Assembly (NCBI GenBank): GCA_023227835.1
Contig: JALOCI010000039.1
Coordinates: forward strand, 1-25,219
From: Bacteroidales bacterium
GTDB taxonomy: Bacteria; Bacteroidota; Bacteroidia; Bacteroidales; UBA932
Direction of reading: 5' to 3'
Length of the DNA: 25,219 nt
Part shown: positions 8,327 to 15,626 of the stretch, piece by piece
How positions within the stretch are numbered: position 1 is the first letter of the stretch
How the letters are laid out: each line of letters begins with the position of its first letter
Translations under genes and position numbers: made by a program
The notes under the pieces: model-generated
The model's input: only the letters and a program-made list of their open reading frames with translations
Database searches by the model: none
Told to the model about the DNA's origin: nothing

Positions 8327-8744
8327 CCTGGACTGGCTGCGCGGCCAGGCGCTGCGGCGGCTCCCTGAACATATTGTGGACGACGTGGTGCAGGAGACGG
8401 CGCTAGCGGCGTGGCGGGGCCGGGGTACGCGAGAGCGTTCCAGGTTGCGGACGTGGTTGAATGGTATTCTCCGGCATAAGGTCGCGGATCACTATCGCCG
8501 CGAGGGCCCGGTGCTGATCGAATTGCAGGATTGGCATTACGTGCGACCCGGTGTGGATGTCGATATGTGGGCGTGCTTGATGTTGGCGGACCTGCCGGAG
8601 CGCTATGCGCGGGTGCTCTGGCTGCGATTTTGGGGCGGATTGTCGTTCGCAGAGGTGGGAGTCGCGATGGGATGCTCGTTAGAAGCGGCTAAGAGCGTGT
8701 ATCGTAGAGCGATTAACGCAGCGCGGGGGTGGTGGCTATGCTGA
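8295..8744 (+). CDS. ECF-type RNA polymerase sigma factor
   Basis: A 149-residue protein with both essential sigma domains. Residues 20-70 match region 2 (HIVDDVVQETALAAWRGRG, then RLRTWLNGILRHKVADHYRRE), where ECF factors contact the core enzyme and the -10 DNA. Residues 99-145 match region 4 (LPERYARVLWLRFWGGLSFAEVGVAMG, then the helix-turn-helix SLEAAKSVYRRAINAAR), which reads the -35 box. There is no sigma region 1 or 3, as in group 4 factors. The gene overlaps the end of the adhesin-like gene by 32 bases in another frame and overlaps the peptidase gene downstream, so it belongs to the cassette. No anti-sigma gene is visible. Target promoters are unknown. Confidence 0.85.
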   Translation: MSDYFSTRCPDLDWLRGQALRRLPEHIVDDVVQETALAAWRGRGTRERSRLRTWLNGILRHKVADHYRREGPVLIELQDWHYVRPGVDVDMWACLMLADLPERYARVLWLRFWGGLSFAEVGVAMGCSLEAAKSVYRRAINAARGWWLC

Positions 8745-9820
8745 GCGCATTGCTGTGCGCGTTGGTGGCGGCGCTGCTGTTGGTGTCCCCGGTATCTGCC
8801 CAGGAGCCAGGTGTGCGGTTTTCTATGCCTGCGGCAGGGGTGACGTTGGCGCAGGTGGTTGTGAGCGCCCCGTGGAACGGGCGGGAGTGGGTGCTCAACG
8901 CGCATCGGGACGGGGACGAGATGGCGGCGTGGTTAGACACGGCGGGCTTGCCGCCGTTCACGGAATTGCGGTATGTGTGGAGCGGGGTACGCGCGGACAT
9001 GTCATCGTTCGAGATGCCGCCGGTAACGATCGAGATTGCGGACGAGACGTGTAATTGGCTGCGCGTCGAAGGTGAGCATGTCATCGTTTTTGTGTGCGAT
9101 GAGTCGCCCAGCGCGGGCCGGCGCGCGCTGGATGTGGCTGAACTGCAGTTGGTTGCGCTGGAGCGCGATCTAGGGCTGACGCTGCCGGGCCGGGCGATGT
9201 TGGTGCTGAGTGATCACTCTAGTGGAATGATCTCTGGTCAGGCATACGCACGGTACGGCGTGATGGTTGTGGCGCGGGATAGCTGCCCGTGCAATGGCGA
9301 GTATCTCTACGATGTCACTATTCCGCACGAGGTTACGCACCTGGCGTTGGGCAAGCACGTCAGCCGGTTGCCGCTATGGTTCCGCGAGGGGCTTGCTCTA
9401 TGGTCCGCGCCAGTCGCGATGCCGGAGGTAGAAGCGGCGTTTTCCTGGGGGGAGATGCAATATCGCGCCTACAGCGACATAGCGGGTATGTGGCGCTGGT
9501 ACGCGCAGGCCGGCGGTGTCACGCGGTACATCGACCGTAGATATGGAATTCGCACCGTGCTGGATTATCTGGACGCACACTCGAATGCCTCCATCGAGGA
9601 TGCGCTGCGGGCTATCGCCGAATTGAACAGCGCGCAGATTATGCAGGCGTGGCGTGTAGAGGCCGGGCTGGCGGAGGCGGCAACGCCTGCGCCAGCGCGA
9701 CCCGTAACAGCGCGAGCAGAGATCCGTTCGAAGGCCATTGCGTGGGGTGTGGTGGCGGCACACATTGCGGCGTTGGCGTGGCTGGCGTGGCTGCGATTGC
9801 GATTGAGGACGAGAGAATAA
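8738..9820 (+). CDS. Secreted, membrane-anchored HEXXH metallopeptidase (peptidase MA-like)
   Basis: ATG 8738 is preferred over GTG 8729 because it has GGGGGTGG upstream and gives a standard signal peptide (residues 1-21, cut near VSA/QEP). The 360-residue protein has a beta-rich N-terminal domain and a gluzincin core: zinc-binding HEVTH at residues 197-201 and the third ligand Glu217 in WFREGLALW, the pattern of peptidase MA-like enzymes. A hydrophobic segment near residues 333-352 followed by RLRLRTRE forms a C-terminal anchor, so the catalytic domain should face outside. It starts inside the sigma-factor gene's end and its stop overlaps the caspase-like gene's ATG. Substrate unknown. Processing of surface proteins is plausible. 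Confidence 0.82.
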   Translation: MLSALLCALVAALLLVSPVSAQEPGVRFSMPAAGVTLAQVVVSAPWNGREWVLNAHRDGDEMAAWLDTAGLPPFTELRYVWSGVRADMSSFEMPPVTIEIADETCNWLRVEGEHVIVFVCDESPSAGRRALDVAELQLVALERDLGLTLPGRAMLVLSDHSSGMISGQAYARYGVMVVARDSCPCNGEYLYDVTIPHEVTHLALGKHVSRLPLWFREGLALWSAPVAMPEVEAAFSWGEMQYRAYSDIAGMWRWYAQAGGVTRYIDRRYGIRTVLDYLDAHSNASIEDALRAIAELNSAQIMQAWRVEAGLAEAATPAPARPVTARAEIRSKAIAWGVVAAHIAALAWLAWLRLRLRTRE

Positions 9821-10329
9821 TGAAAACGCTCCTCTATTGCTATCGATCGGGCTGGATCAACAATGCGTTGGGTTTATTACAGGCGGGGATTGTGACACGA
9901 CCGCTGACGTGCCCGCCATTGACGGCGGAGACGTTCCCGTATGAACAGTTGGCGGAGGTGGATTTGATCTACATCGCGTTGCACGGAACGCCAAAGGCGC
10001 GGGTGCTGCGCGGGGATAACGAGGTGGCGGCGTTATCATTGGCGCGTCTGGAGGATGGCCAACAGTTGGAGCATCAGCCGGTGGTGATTTTGGAGGGTTG
10101 CTATCAGGCGAAGACGCGGTTCCCGGCGGCATTTTTGGCGAAGGGCGCGCGGGCTGTGTTTGCCAGCCCGGAGCGGACGTTCGACCGGCGGATGGGGCTA
10201 GGTGCAGCGGGTAAGGCCGGACTGGAGATTGTGCGGCGCTTGCGCGCCGGGGCGTCGCCCGATGCGGCCGCTCAGGATAGCGGGTTTCTAGCGTTTGTTG
10301 GGCAAGACATTAACGGCGGTTTTGTGTGA
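9820..10329 (+). CDS. Caspase/CHAT-like cysteine peptidase domain protein
   Basis: A 169-residue cytosolic protein with one caspase-fold domain. The candidate dyad is His55 (IYIALHG) and Cys94 (VVILEGCY), each at the end of a hydrophobic strand as in clan CD. It continues with FLAKGARAVFAS and a final amphipathic helix, as in CHAT domains. The product of 20660-22240 has the same order: VFLHPSD, VVFLGVCY, LFEAGARAVIAG, then AGADILAKAL. ATG 9820 overlaps the peptidase stop (TAATG). The short length means little beyond the catalytic core. Clan CD proteases in bacteria often act in cell death and defence, but no effector or sensor domain is attached here. Activity is predicted from motifs only. 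Confidence 0.7.
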   Translation: MKTLLYCYRSGWINNALGLLQAGIVTRPLTCPPLTAETFPYEQLAEVDLIYIALHGTPKARVLRGDNEVAALSLARLEDGQQLEHQPVVILEGCYQAKTRFPAAFLAKGARAVFASPERTFDRRMGLGAAGKAGLEIVRRLRAGASPDAAAQDSGFLAFVGQDINGGFV

Positions 10330-10440
10330 TCGCTACAGAGCAACGCCGGAGCTTGTTGGGTGGGGTTTGAGCGCGAAAAGCGCCGTTAATGATGGTTAGC
10401 GGCGGTGGTATCTGTAAACGTTTATGGATAGAGGTGTAGG
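10330..10440. other. Intergenic gap with imperfect hairpin related to the 28-bp element
   Basis: No gene is seen. Positions about 10380-10404 form an imperfect hairpin: CGCCGTTAA pairs with TTAGCGGCG around TGATGG. The core CCGTTAATG matches the dispersed 28-bp element, but the outer arms differ (GCGC/GCGG instead of CTTC/GAAG). It marks the junction between the cargo cassette and the connector genes. Confidence 0.4.
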
Positions 10441-11097
10441 GTGCTGATTACGATAGCCGAGTACGAGACTCTTCTGGGAGAGGATTTAAGCGCGCTCGAT
10501 GAGGATTATGTCGAGGGTATCCTGGACTGCGTCTCTGAGGATTTGGAGATATGGCTTGGTCGCTCGTACTCTGCGGCAGCGCAGGTGATCGACACGGTGC
10601 AGGCGACGCTGGCGCACTATGGCGGACTGCCAGTGTTGCAGATAGCAACGCCCCGCGCGCCGGTGCAGTCGGTGGATGCGCTGACGGTGTATCTGGTACC
10701 CGGTTCGGCTTCGACGGTGGACGTGAGCGACGCGATCATCGACGCGGCGGGGATCGTGCGGGTGACCTTCGGGGTGTTCAATACGTATCGGAATCTGTTC
10801 AGGCAGAAACAGTATCAGGGAACGCTGACCTACACAGTCGGCGGGGCGGCGGTCCCTGTGGCGATCAAGCGGGCGGTGGCGTTGCTGGCGCAGGAGATGT
10901 TGCATCTCGACGCCAACAGTGCCTATGATGCCGGGCTGTCTGGCGACACGGAGACCTTCAGGATCGGGGATTACTCCGAGACGAAGGCTACCCGGGACCT
11001 GGATGCCTCGCAGGGGTTAGGCTTAGGGTCAGCTAATGCGGTTTTGGCGGCGCGCCTGGCGGGCCGCTATAAGGCACAAGGCGTTGTTTTAGTTTAG
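10441..11097 (+). CDS. Head-tail connector protein (HK97 gp6/SPP1 gp15-like)
   Basis: A 218-residue, largely helical protein beginning MLITIAEYETLLGEDL, the usual start of gp6-like adaptors (helix-turn-helix bundle that docks under the portal). A central beta hairpin region (IATPRAPVQSVDALTVYL) and helices with AIKRAVALLAQEMLH complete the fold. It is followed by head-closure and tail-completion genes, the standard neck order. GTG start with GAGGTG upstream. It is separated from the capsid gene by about 6 kb of decoration and cargo genes, whereas gp6-like genes normally follow the capsid gene closely. Confidence 0.75.
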   Translation: MLITIAEYETLLGEDLSALDEDYVEGILDCVSEDLEIWLGRSYSAAAQVIDTVQATLAHYGGLPVLQIATPRAPVQSVDALTVYLVPGSASTVDVSDAIIDAAGIVRVTFGVFNTYRNLFRQKQYQGTLTYTVGGAAVPVAIKRAVALLAQEMLHLDANSAYDAGLSGDTETFRIGDYSETKATRDLDASQGLGLGSANAVLAARLAGRYKAQGVVLV

Positions 11098-11117
11098 TCA
11101 ACTATCAGGAGGATACG

Positions 11118-11720
11118 ATGAAGGGTTTTCAGGCATTTGTAAAAGTTCTGGGCGTTACCGCCGTGATGATAGGCTTGGTGGTGATGTTGGCAGCGGCCGC
11201 GCCGGAGCCTAGCGCGATTCTGGGGACGATCAATTTCTACGATGGCAGCGCGTCGATCACCACTACCACATATAGTAACGCACCCTACGTGGGCGGCTGG
11301 GGCAACGATCACGTGGAGATTTTCGTCAGTGCAGACGCGGCCACGTCCGGCGCCCTGACGACCACGGTACAGGTCTCCTATGACAATACAAACTGGATCG
11401 ATCTGTACACGGACTATCTCAGCCAGAGTTCGACGGGCACGACGACCAGCGCCGTCACGACGACGACCACAACTGACGTACTCACTTCCACCGGGGTCTT
11501 GACCGCATCGAGCACGGCGACGGATCAATCCGACTCTACCTCTACAACGACAATGGCCTCGGCCTGGGCAGAACGGACCTACAGCGTGGTTTTGTCTAGT
11601 GTCGTCAGCACGACCACGAGCGCCGACTACATCATCGCGCCGGTGCAGGGGTTGTATATGCGCGTCAAGCTCGAACCGAGCGGGACGATCACACCGACGG
11701 TCAAGGCGGTACGCCGGTGA
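11118..11720 (+). CDS. Secreted Thr/Ser-rich protein
   Basis: A 200-residue protein with an N-terminal signal or anchor (residues 10-28, LGVTAVMIGLVVMLAAAA) and a mature part that begins with a beta sandwich (TINFYDGSASITTTTY, TVQVSYDNTNWIDLYTDY) and holds a long Thr/Ser-rich region (about residues 105-150), ending in 'GLYMRVKLEPSGTITPTVKAVRR'. It has a strong AGGAGG site. Like the cassette genes it is exported, yet it lies between two neck genes. The middle repeats suggest an exposed, perhaps glycosylated stalk. Function unknown. Confidence 0.6.
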   Translation: MKGFQAFVKVLGVTAVMIGLVVMLAAAAPEPSAILGTINFYDGSASITTTTYSNAPYVGGWGNDHVEIFVSADAATSGALTTTVQVSYDNTNWIDLYTDYLSQSSTGTTTSAVTTTTTTDVLTSTGVLTASSTATDQSDSTSTTTMASAWAERTYSVVLSSVVSTTTSADYIIAPVQGLYMRVKLEPSGTITPTVKAVRR

Positions 11721-12067
11721 TGTTGCGGCTGCACCAGTATGGCGTCGCAGTGGTGTGTGGACGGTGCGGTCGGGCCGTCCACACGCTCTACGCACGCACG
11801 GCGGCAGAGGGGCGCGCCGAGCGGGGTGTGTGTGTGGCATGCTCGCGGCGTGGGGGCACGGCGCTGACGCGTCTCGCCGGGATAGGCGCGGTCCGCGCGG
11901 CAGAGCTACTGCGCGTGGGGGTGGCCTCGGTGGAAGATATGGCCGCATTGAGCGACGCCCGTATCGTGGAGCTAGTGGCCAAGCCGGGCAGCTTGAGCAT
12001 AGAGCAAATGACCCGCTGGCGCGCGGCGGCGCAGGAGCTGGGGCGTGAGCAAGGCAACGCAGTTTAA
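11720..12067 (+). CDS. Zinc-ribbon plus helix-hairpin-helix protein
   Basis: Start chosen at ATG 11720, which overlaps the upstream stop (TGATG); GTG 11717 would add one residue. About 115 residues. The first half has CGRCG and, 22 residues later, CVACSRR, a four-cysteine zinc ribbon. The second half (TRLAGIGAVRAAELLRVGVASVEDMAALSD) is a clear helix-hairpin-helix motif of the type that binds DNA non-specifically, followed by a second helix pair. This is a nucleic-acid-binding protein among neck genes. A role in packaging, DNA retention or regulation is possible. I do not know a described counterpart at this position. Confidence 0.7.
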   Translation: MLRLHQYGVAVVCGRCGRAVHTLYARTAAEGRAERGVCVACSRRGGTALTRLAGIGAVRAAELLRVGVASVEDMAALSDARIVELVAKPGSLSIEQMTRWRAAAQELGREQGNAV

Positions 12068-12470
12068 GCAGCGCGTTCAGGCGCACGGGCAGACGATCAC
12101 GCGCATCCCCTTCGCGGCCAACGCGACGGGGACGTATGTAGACGGTGATTGGCACACGCCGGATCCGGAAGCCGCGTCCTATCCGACGACGGGGACGCCG
12201 CCCGGTCCAACCTATGGTACGCCACAATCAATTCTGGCATTCGTGCAACCGGCGCGTGGCGGGAATTCGGGCCAGCGCTTCGTCAAAACGCCGCTGGGCG
12301 AAGAGGTTGAGGTCCAGTTGCGCGCATTTGTGGCGTATGATGTGACGTTGACCTTCAAAGACCGGCTCACTGTGGATGGAATCATCTACTGGGTGGCGCG
12401 GGTTGAGGACTGGCGCGAGGCCGGGCAGTTGGTCTACCGGCTGGCGTGGCTGGTGCAGGAAGTAGCTTAA
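12045..12470 (+). CDS. Head closure / head-tail adaptor protein
   Basis: A 141-residue beta-rich protein in the position of gp16-like head-closure proteins, between the connector and the tail-completion gene. The C-terminal half (VEVQLRAFVAYDVTLTFKD, then DRLTVDGIIYWVARVEDWRE) has the barrel-like pattern 'D.l..dG..Y.V..v.d' typical of these adaptors. GTG start; the frame overlaps the zinc-ribbon gene by 23 bases. Family call is from position and pattern. Confidence 0.65.
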   Translation: MSKATQFKQRVQAHGQTITRIPFAANATGTYVDGDWHTPDPEAASYPTTGTPPGPTYGTPQSILAFVQPARGGNSGQRFVKTPLGEEVEVQLRAFVAYDVTLTFKDRLTVDGIIYWVARVEDWREAGQLVYRLAWLVQEVA

Positions 12471-12472
12471 GT

Positions 12473-12500
12473 GCTTCCGTTAATGGCAGTACCCGGAAGG
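12473..12500 (+). repeat. 28-bp dispersed palindromic element, copy B
   Basis: Reads GCTTCCGTTAAT, four bases, then GTACCCGGAAGG. It ends four bases before ATG 12505, and its right arm GGAAGG is the only ribosome site available for that gene, so hairpin formation could hide it. See the copies at 4481, 15578 and 23624. Confidence 0.75.
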
Positions 12501-12504
12501 TTTT

Positions 12505-12969
12505 ATGAACGAGGTTGACGCGATCAAGGCGGTGATCTACGCACTCAAGGGCAGCGCGCCATTCAACACGACCCATCCGCTATACCGGCTGGTGCAGTTT
12601 GTGCCGAGTTATCCGTTGGAAGACCTGGGCCTGCCGCGCGTGGGATTTACGCCGGTGGGTGGTGGAAATCAGCCCAGAGGCCTGGGGACGTATCGCCGGA
12701 TTCGCCGCCCCGATTACCAGGTGGATGTGCTGGCAGCCACAGAATTAGAGGCGCGCCGCATTTTGCAGTGTGTGCGTGAAGCGCTGCTGGCCGACTATGA
12801 GGACGCCGACCGCGACGATGAGGATTTCGGGGAGCCAGGCTGCGGGTATCTGGGGCAGCAGGGTATCAAGAGCGTGATCGTAGGCGAGCCGAGCAGCGAG
12901 GTCTGGGACGAGGCGCGCCGGGTGGGGCGCATCGTTGCTACGTTGAGTTTGCGGTATCTGGAGGATTGA
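12505..12969 (+). CDS. Tail completion / terminator-like protein
   Basis: A 154-residue protein of the gp17-like type: helical N-terminus (VDAIKAVIYALKG), then strands, a helix with ATELEARRILQCVREAL, an acidic loop and closing strands 'VGRIVATLSLRYLED'. It lies just before the tail tube genes, as tail terminators do. The ribosome site GGAAGG is part of repeat copy B. No membrane segment. Confidence 0.65.
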   Translation: MNEVDAIKAVIYALKGSAPFNTTHPLYRLVQFVPSYPLEDLGLPRVGFTPVGGGNQPRGLGTYRRIRRPDYQVDVLAATELEARRILQCVREALLADYEDADRDDEDFGEPGCGYLGQQGIKSVIVGEPSSEVWDEARRVGRIVATLSLRYLED

Positions 12970-12970
12970 T

Positions 12971-14239
12971 ATGGGCATAGGATGGCAACCCAGCGCCTAC
13001 ACCGGCGCGGAAGTGAAATGTTTTATTCGGTACGGGGAATATGACCTGCTGGAAGTGCAGGATGTGGAGTATAGTGTGGATCGCAGCGCCCGGCCTGGCG
13101 GTGCGGGGCTGGGACATCCACGGAACCGTTATCACAAACGCGGTGTGCCGTCCGGCGAGTGGAAGATCAGCAAGAACTATCTAAACATTGGCTATCAAGC
13201 TGACCTTTTCGCGCAGTTGATCGCTGGAACACAGACATTACAATCCGAGGCTCTGGCGGCTGATGTTTTTAATCACACGACCACACGAGCAATTGTATCC
13301 GTGCTATACGTACGTCTGACGACTGGCAGAGTGTTGTATGAAGGCATAGACTATGTAGTCGATTACGAAACACATACGATCTATTTTAATGCAATCACTA
13401 CTGCAGGAGTGATTGTCTATATTACGGATGGAGTTGCATTGGCTGATGATGCGATGGAAGGTCAGCGACATCCGTTCGTCTTCGATGTAGAGTGGCGTGA
13501 ACGCGATTCTGGTACGGTGTTGAAGCGGTTGCGCGGTTGTATGCCGTACACCCACAGCATGAGCAGCGGCAGCGACGAAGAGGCCTTTACCGAGGATTTG
13601 GAGGGCGAGTTCCTGGCTATGGCGACACGTCCGATTGATGAGGTGTGCGAACCCTATGTATTGCTGGATGCGTTCAATCGCACTGATGGTGCACTGGGTG
13701 ACGATTGGTTGACTAATCCACTGGCCCGTTCATCTGGCGCTGCACCAGTTATTGTAGATGGACAGGCCAGCACTACAGATGGGCTGTCTGAGGTTGGGGC
13801 CTACTGGCTCGTAATACCCGAGTCCGGTGGATTCGAGAGCGTGTATTTTACCAAGCAGGGCGACAATGCCAATGTCCCTTACATGCTGCTAGCGCGGCTA
13901 CGGAATCCAGAAGCCATATCTGTAAATGGTTATATGGCATTGATCGGCAGCTCTACTGTAGGGATTTATCGTATTGATGACCACGAGACCTTTGTGCAAC
14001 TTAATGAGGAGACGTATACAGTCAATATTGGTGATGTTGTGCGGTTCGAGTTGGTTGCGGATGGGCTGAGTGTCGTTGTAGGGGATGGCGTCACCATGAC
14101 GGAGGTTTGCGCTGCAACAGATGTTACATACGCAGCTGGCGGGCGTGTCGGGTTTGAGATTGGGGTTTATAACCCCGGCTCGCCAGCCATTGGCGCAATT
14201 GATGATTTCGGCGGCGGTATATTCTGTCATAATCTTTAA
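12971..14239 (+). CDS. Major tail protein, long form with C-terminal beta-sandwich domain
   Basis: 422 residues. Residues 1-222 are homologous to the whole of the next gene (shared GIGW-PSAYTGAEV, EVQDVEYSVD, ISKNYLNIG-QADLFAQLIAGT, HPFVFDVEWRERD-GTVLKRLRGCM and THSMSSGSDEEAFTED). Both match the tail-tube fold seen next to neck and chaperone genes. Residues about 225-422 are an added domain (LLDAFNRTDGALGDDWL, GFESVYFTKQGDN, GYMALIGS, DVVRFELVADGLSVVV, GGRVGFEIGVY) with the pattern of a concanavalin/LamG-like sandwich, possibly carbohydrate-binding. DNA from about 13200 to 13480 and 13640 to 14236 is more AT-rich than the rest, a sign of recent gain or exchange. Confidence 0.75.
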   Translation: MGIGWQPSAYTGAEVKCFIRYGEYDLLEVQDVEYSVDRSARPGGAGLGHPRNRYHKRGVPSGEWKISKNYLNIGYQADLFAQLIAGTQTLQSEALAADVFNHTTTRAIVSVLYVRLTTGRVLYEGIDYVVDYETHTIYFNAITTAGVIVYITDGVALADDAMEGQRHPFVFDVEWRERDSGTVLKRLRGCMPYTHSMSSGSDEEAFTEDLEGEFLAMATRPIDEVCEPYVLLDAFNRTDGALGDDWLTNPLARSSGAAPVIVDGQASTTDGLSEVGAYWLVIPESGGFESVYFTKQGDNANVPYMLLARLRNPEAISVNGYMALIGSSTVGIYRIDDHETFVQLNEETYTVNIGDVVRFELVADGLSVVVGDGVTMTEVCAATDVTYAAGGRVGFEIGVYNPGSPAIGAIDDFGGGIFCHNL

Positions 14240-14256
14240 GCTGAAGGAGGCTTGAA

Positions 14257-14970
14257 ATGGGAATTGGATGGATACCGAGCGCATACACGGGTGCAGAGGT
14301 TAGGTGCGTGATCCGGTATGGCGCATATGAGTTGATCGAGGTGCAGGACGTGGAATATAGCGTCGATAAAAATGCACGGGCAGGCGGGTCGGGGTTGGGA
14401 TTCCCGCGTAACCGGTATCATAAAACGGGTGTGCCGGAGGGAGAGTTCAAGATTAGTAAGAACTACTTGAACATCGGCGAGCAGGCGGACTTGTTCGCGC
14501 AATTGATCGCGGGGACAACGGAGATTCAGGTTGAGGAATTGACCGCCGGCGCCTCAACATATACGCCGACCTACGGTATCGTGAGTGTGCTCTACGTGAT
14601 GCTGGACGATGGGACGGTGCTGCACGAAGGCACGGATTACCTGATCGATTACGCCAACGACGCGATTCAGTTCCTCAGCGCCTTGACCGACGATGGCTAC
14701 GTCGCGTACATCACAAATGATGCGACATTACTGGCCGACGACGCGATGGACGGGGTGATGCACCCGTTTGTCTTCGACGTGGAATGGCGCGAGCGCGATG
14801 CTGGCACGGTGCTCAAGCGCCTGCGGGGGTGCATGGTATACACCCATAGCATGAGCAGCGGCAGCGATGAGGAGGCCTTTACCGAGGACATCGAGGGGCA
14901 GTTCCTGGCGTTAGAGAGCCGGGGCGTAGGTGACGGGATTCTAGCGAATGGGAGCACGGGAGGAGAATAA
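14257..14970 (+). CDS. Major tail protein, short form
   Basis: 237 residues, equal to the N-terminal part of the long form at 12971 without the added domain. A strong AAGGAGG ribosome site suggests the higher expression expected of the main tube subunit. It ends in a Gly/Ser tail and its stop overlaps the chaperone start (TAATG at 14968-14972). The pair corresponds in plan to phages that make short and long tail-tube subunits, which in SPP1-like phages come from one gene by frameshift; here they come from two genes. Confidence 0.78.
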   Translation: MGIGWIPSAYTGAEVRCVIRYGAYELIEVQDVEYSVDKNARAGGSGLGFPRNRYHKTGVPEGEFKISKNYLNIGEQADLFAQLIAGTTEIQVEELTAGASTYTPTYGIVSVLYVMLDDGTVLHEGTDYLIDYANDAIQFLSALTDDGYVAYITNDATLLADDAMDGVMHPFVFDVEWRERDAGTVLKRLRGCMVYTHSMSSGSDEEAFTEDIEGQFLALESRGVGDGILANGSTGGE

Positions 14971-15344
14971 TGGACGAGCAAAAACAATTTGTGACGCTGG
15001 CTGATTTGTGTAAGGAAGACGCGACGCGCGACCAGGCGGAGACGTTTCTACCGCGCTATAACGCCTACATCCGGCATCGGACGCGCGTGCCTCTCTCTAT
15101 GCTCTTGAAGGCGCAGAGTCGCTTCAGGATGGGGCAGAAGCGGGCCGATTCCGAGGGCTATTTCATCTATCTTCTGCGGTATCTGCTGTTGAATCCGCGC
15201 GTGGAGACGGACGAGCAAGCGCGCACGCTTTTGCACGCCGACGGGCAGGTGATGATGGACATCATCGGCCAGGCGGTCAACACGGATTTCGAGGAGGACG
15301 AAGACGCGGCTGATGAAGCGGGGGAATCGCCAGGCTTTGTGTAA
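14970..15344 (+). CDS. Tail assembly chaperone (gpG-like)
   Basis: A 124-residue acidic-tailed helical protein between the tail tube and tape-measure genes, the position of lambda gpG. Sequence features: an N-terminal helix pair, 'SRFRMGQKRADSEGYFIYLLRYLLLNP' and a disordered acidic C-terminus. GGAGGAG precedes ATG 14970. Near the end the run of five G at 15320-15324 (codons GCG GGG GAA) could allow a -1 shift into the next frame, open from 15317 to 15562, giving a gpGT-like fusion. Confidence 0.7.
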   Translation: MDEQKQFVTLADLCKEDATRDQAETFLPRYNAYIRHRTRVPLSMLLKAQSRFRMGQKRADSEGYFIYLLRYLLLNPRVETDEQARTLLHADGQVMMDIIGQAVNTDFEEDEDAADEAGESPGFV

Positions 15345-15373
15345 ATGGCGGTGAGGCGGATGCGCCAGAGGTC

Positions 15374-15562
15374 GTGTGGGCGGCGAAGGTCGCGCATCTG
15401 GCGCAAGCAACACGACGCGGATACTGGGAGGCGTTGGAATACCTGGAATACGTCGAAGCGCACTATGGGCGCGCGGCGGCCGCGTTTGAGCTAGAGTTAC
15501 CGTTGGCGCTGGTGATTCAGGAGGCGAGGGCGCGGCAGAAAAAAGGAAAGGGCAAAGCGTAA
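15374..15562 (+). CDS. Tail assembly chaperone second part (gpT-like), probably made by -1 frameshift
   Basis: The frame is open from 15317, just before the upstream stop (15342-15344), to 15562 and is exactly -1 relative to the gpG-like gene. The first in-frame start is GTG 15374 with no good ribosome site, so translation by frameshift is more likely than initiation. The encoded part (WAAKVAHLAQATRRGYWEALEYLEYVEAHYGRAAAAF) is helical and has the GYWEALEYLEY pattern seen in the T portions of such proteins. A fusion product would be about 197 residues. It ends in a Lys-rich tail. Confidence 0.6.
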   Translation: MWAAKVAHLAQATRRGYWEALEYLEYVEAHYGRAAAAFELELPLALVIQEARARQKKGKGKA

Positions 15563-15577
15563 GTGATGCCCTTTCTT

Positions 15578-15605
15578 TGTTCCGGGTATTCACATTAGCG
15601 GAAGG
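15578..15605 (-). repeat. 28-bp dispersed palindromic element, copy C
   Basis: On the minus strand it reads CCTTCCGCTAAT, six bases, then ACCCGGAACA. It lies in the 64-base gap before the tape-measure gene and ends 22 bases before the start at 15627. See the copies at 4481, 12473 and 23624. Confidence 0.75.
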
Positions 15606-15626
15606 TATTTTTAGGGATAACCAACG

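Noticed and set aside
11094..12227. Minus-strand open frame of 377 codons opposite the neck genes
   Set aside because: It is Arg/Pro-rich shadow coding opposite genes with clear family patterns, and it has no ribosome site. High GC leaves long antisense frames open.
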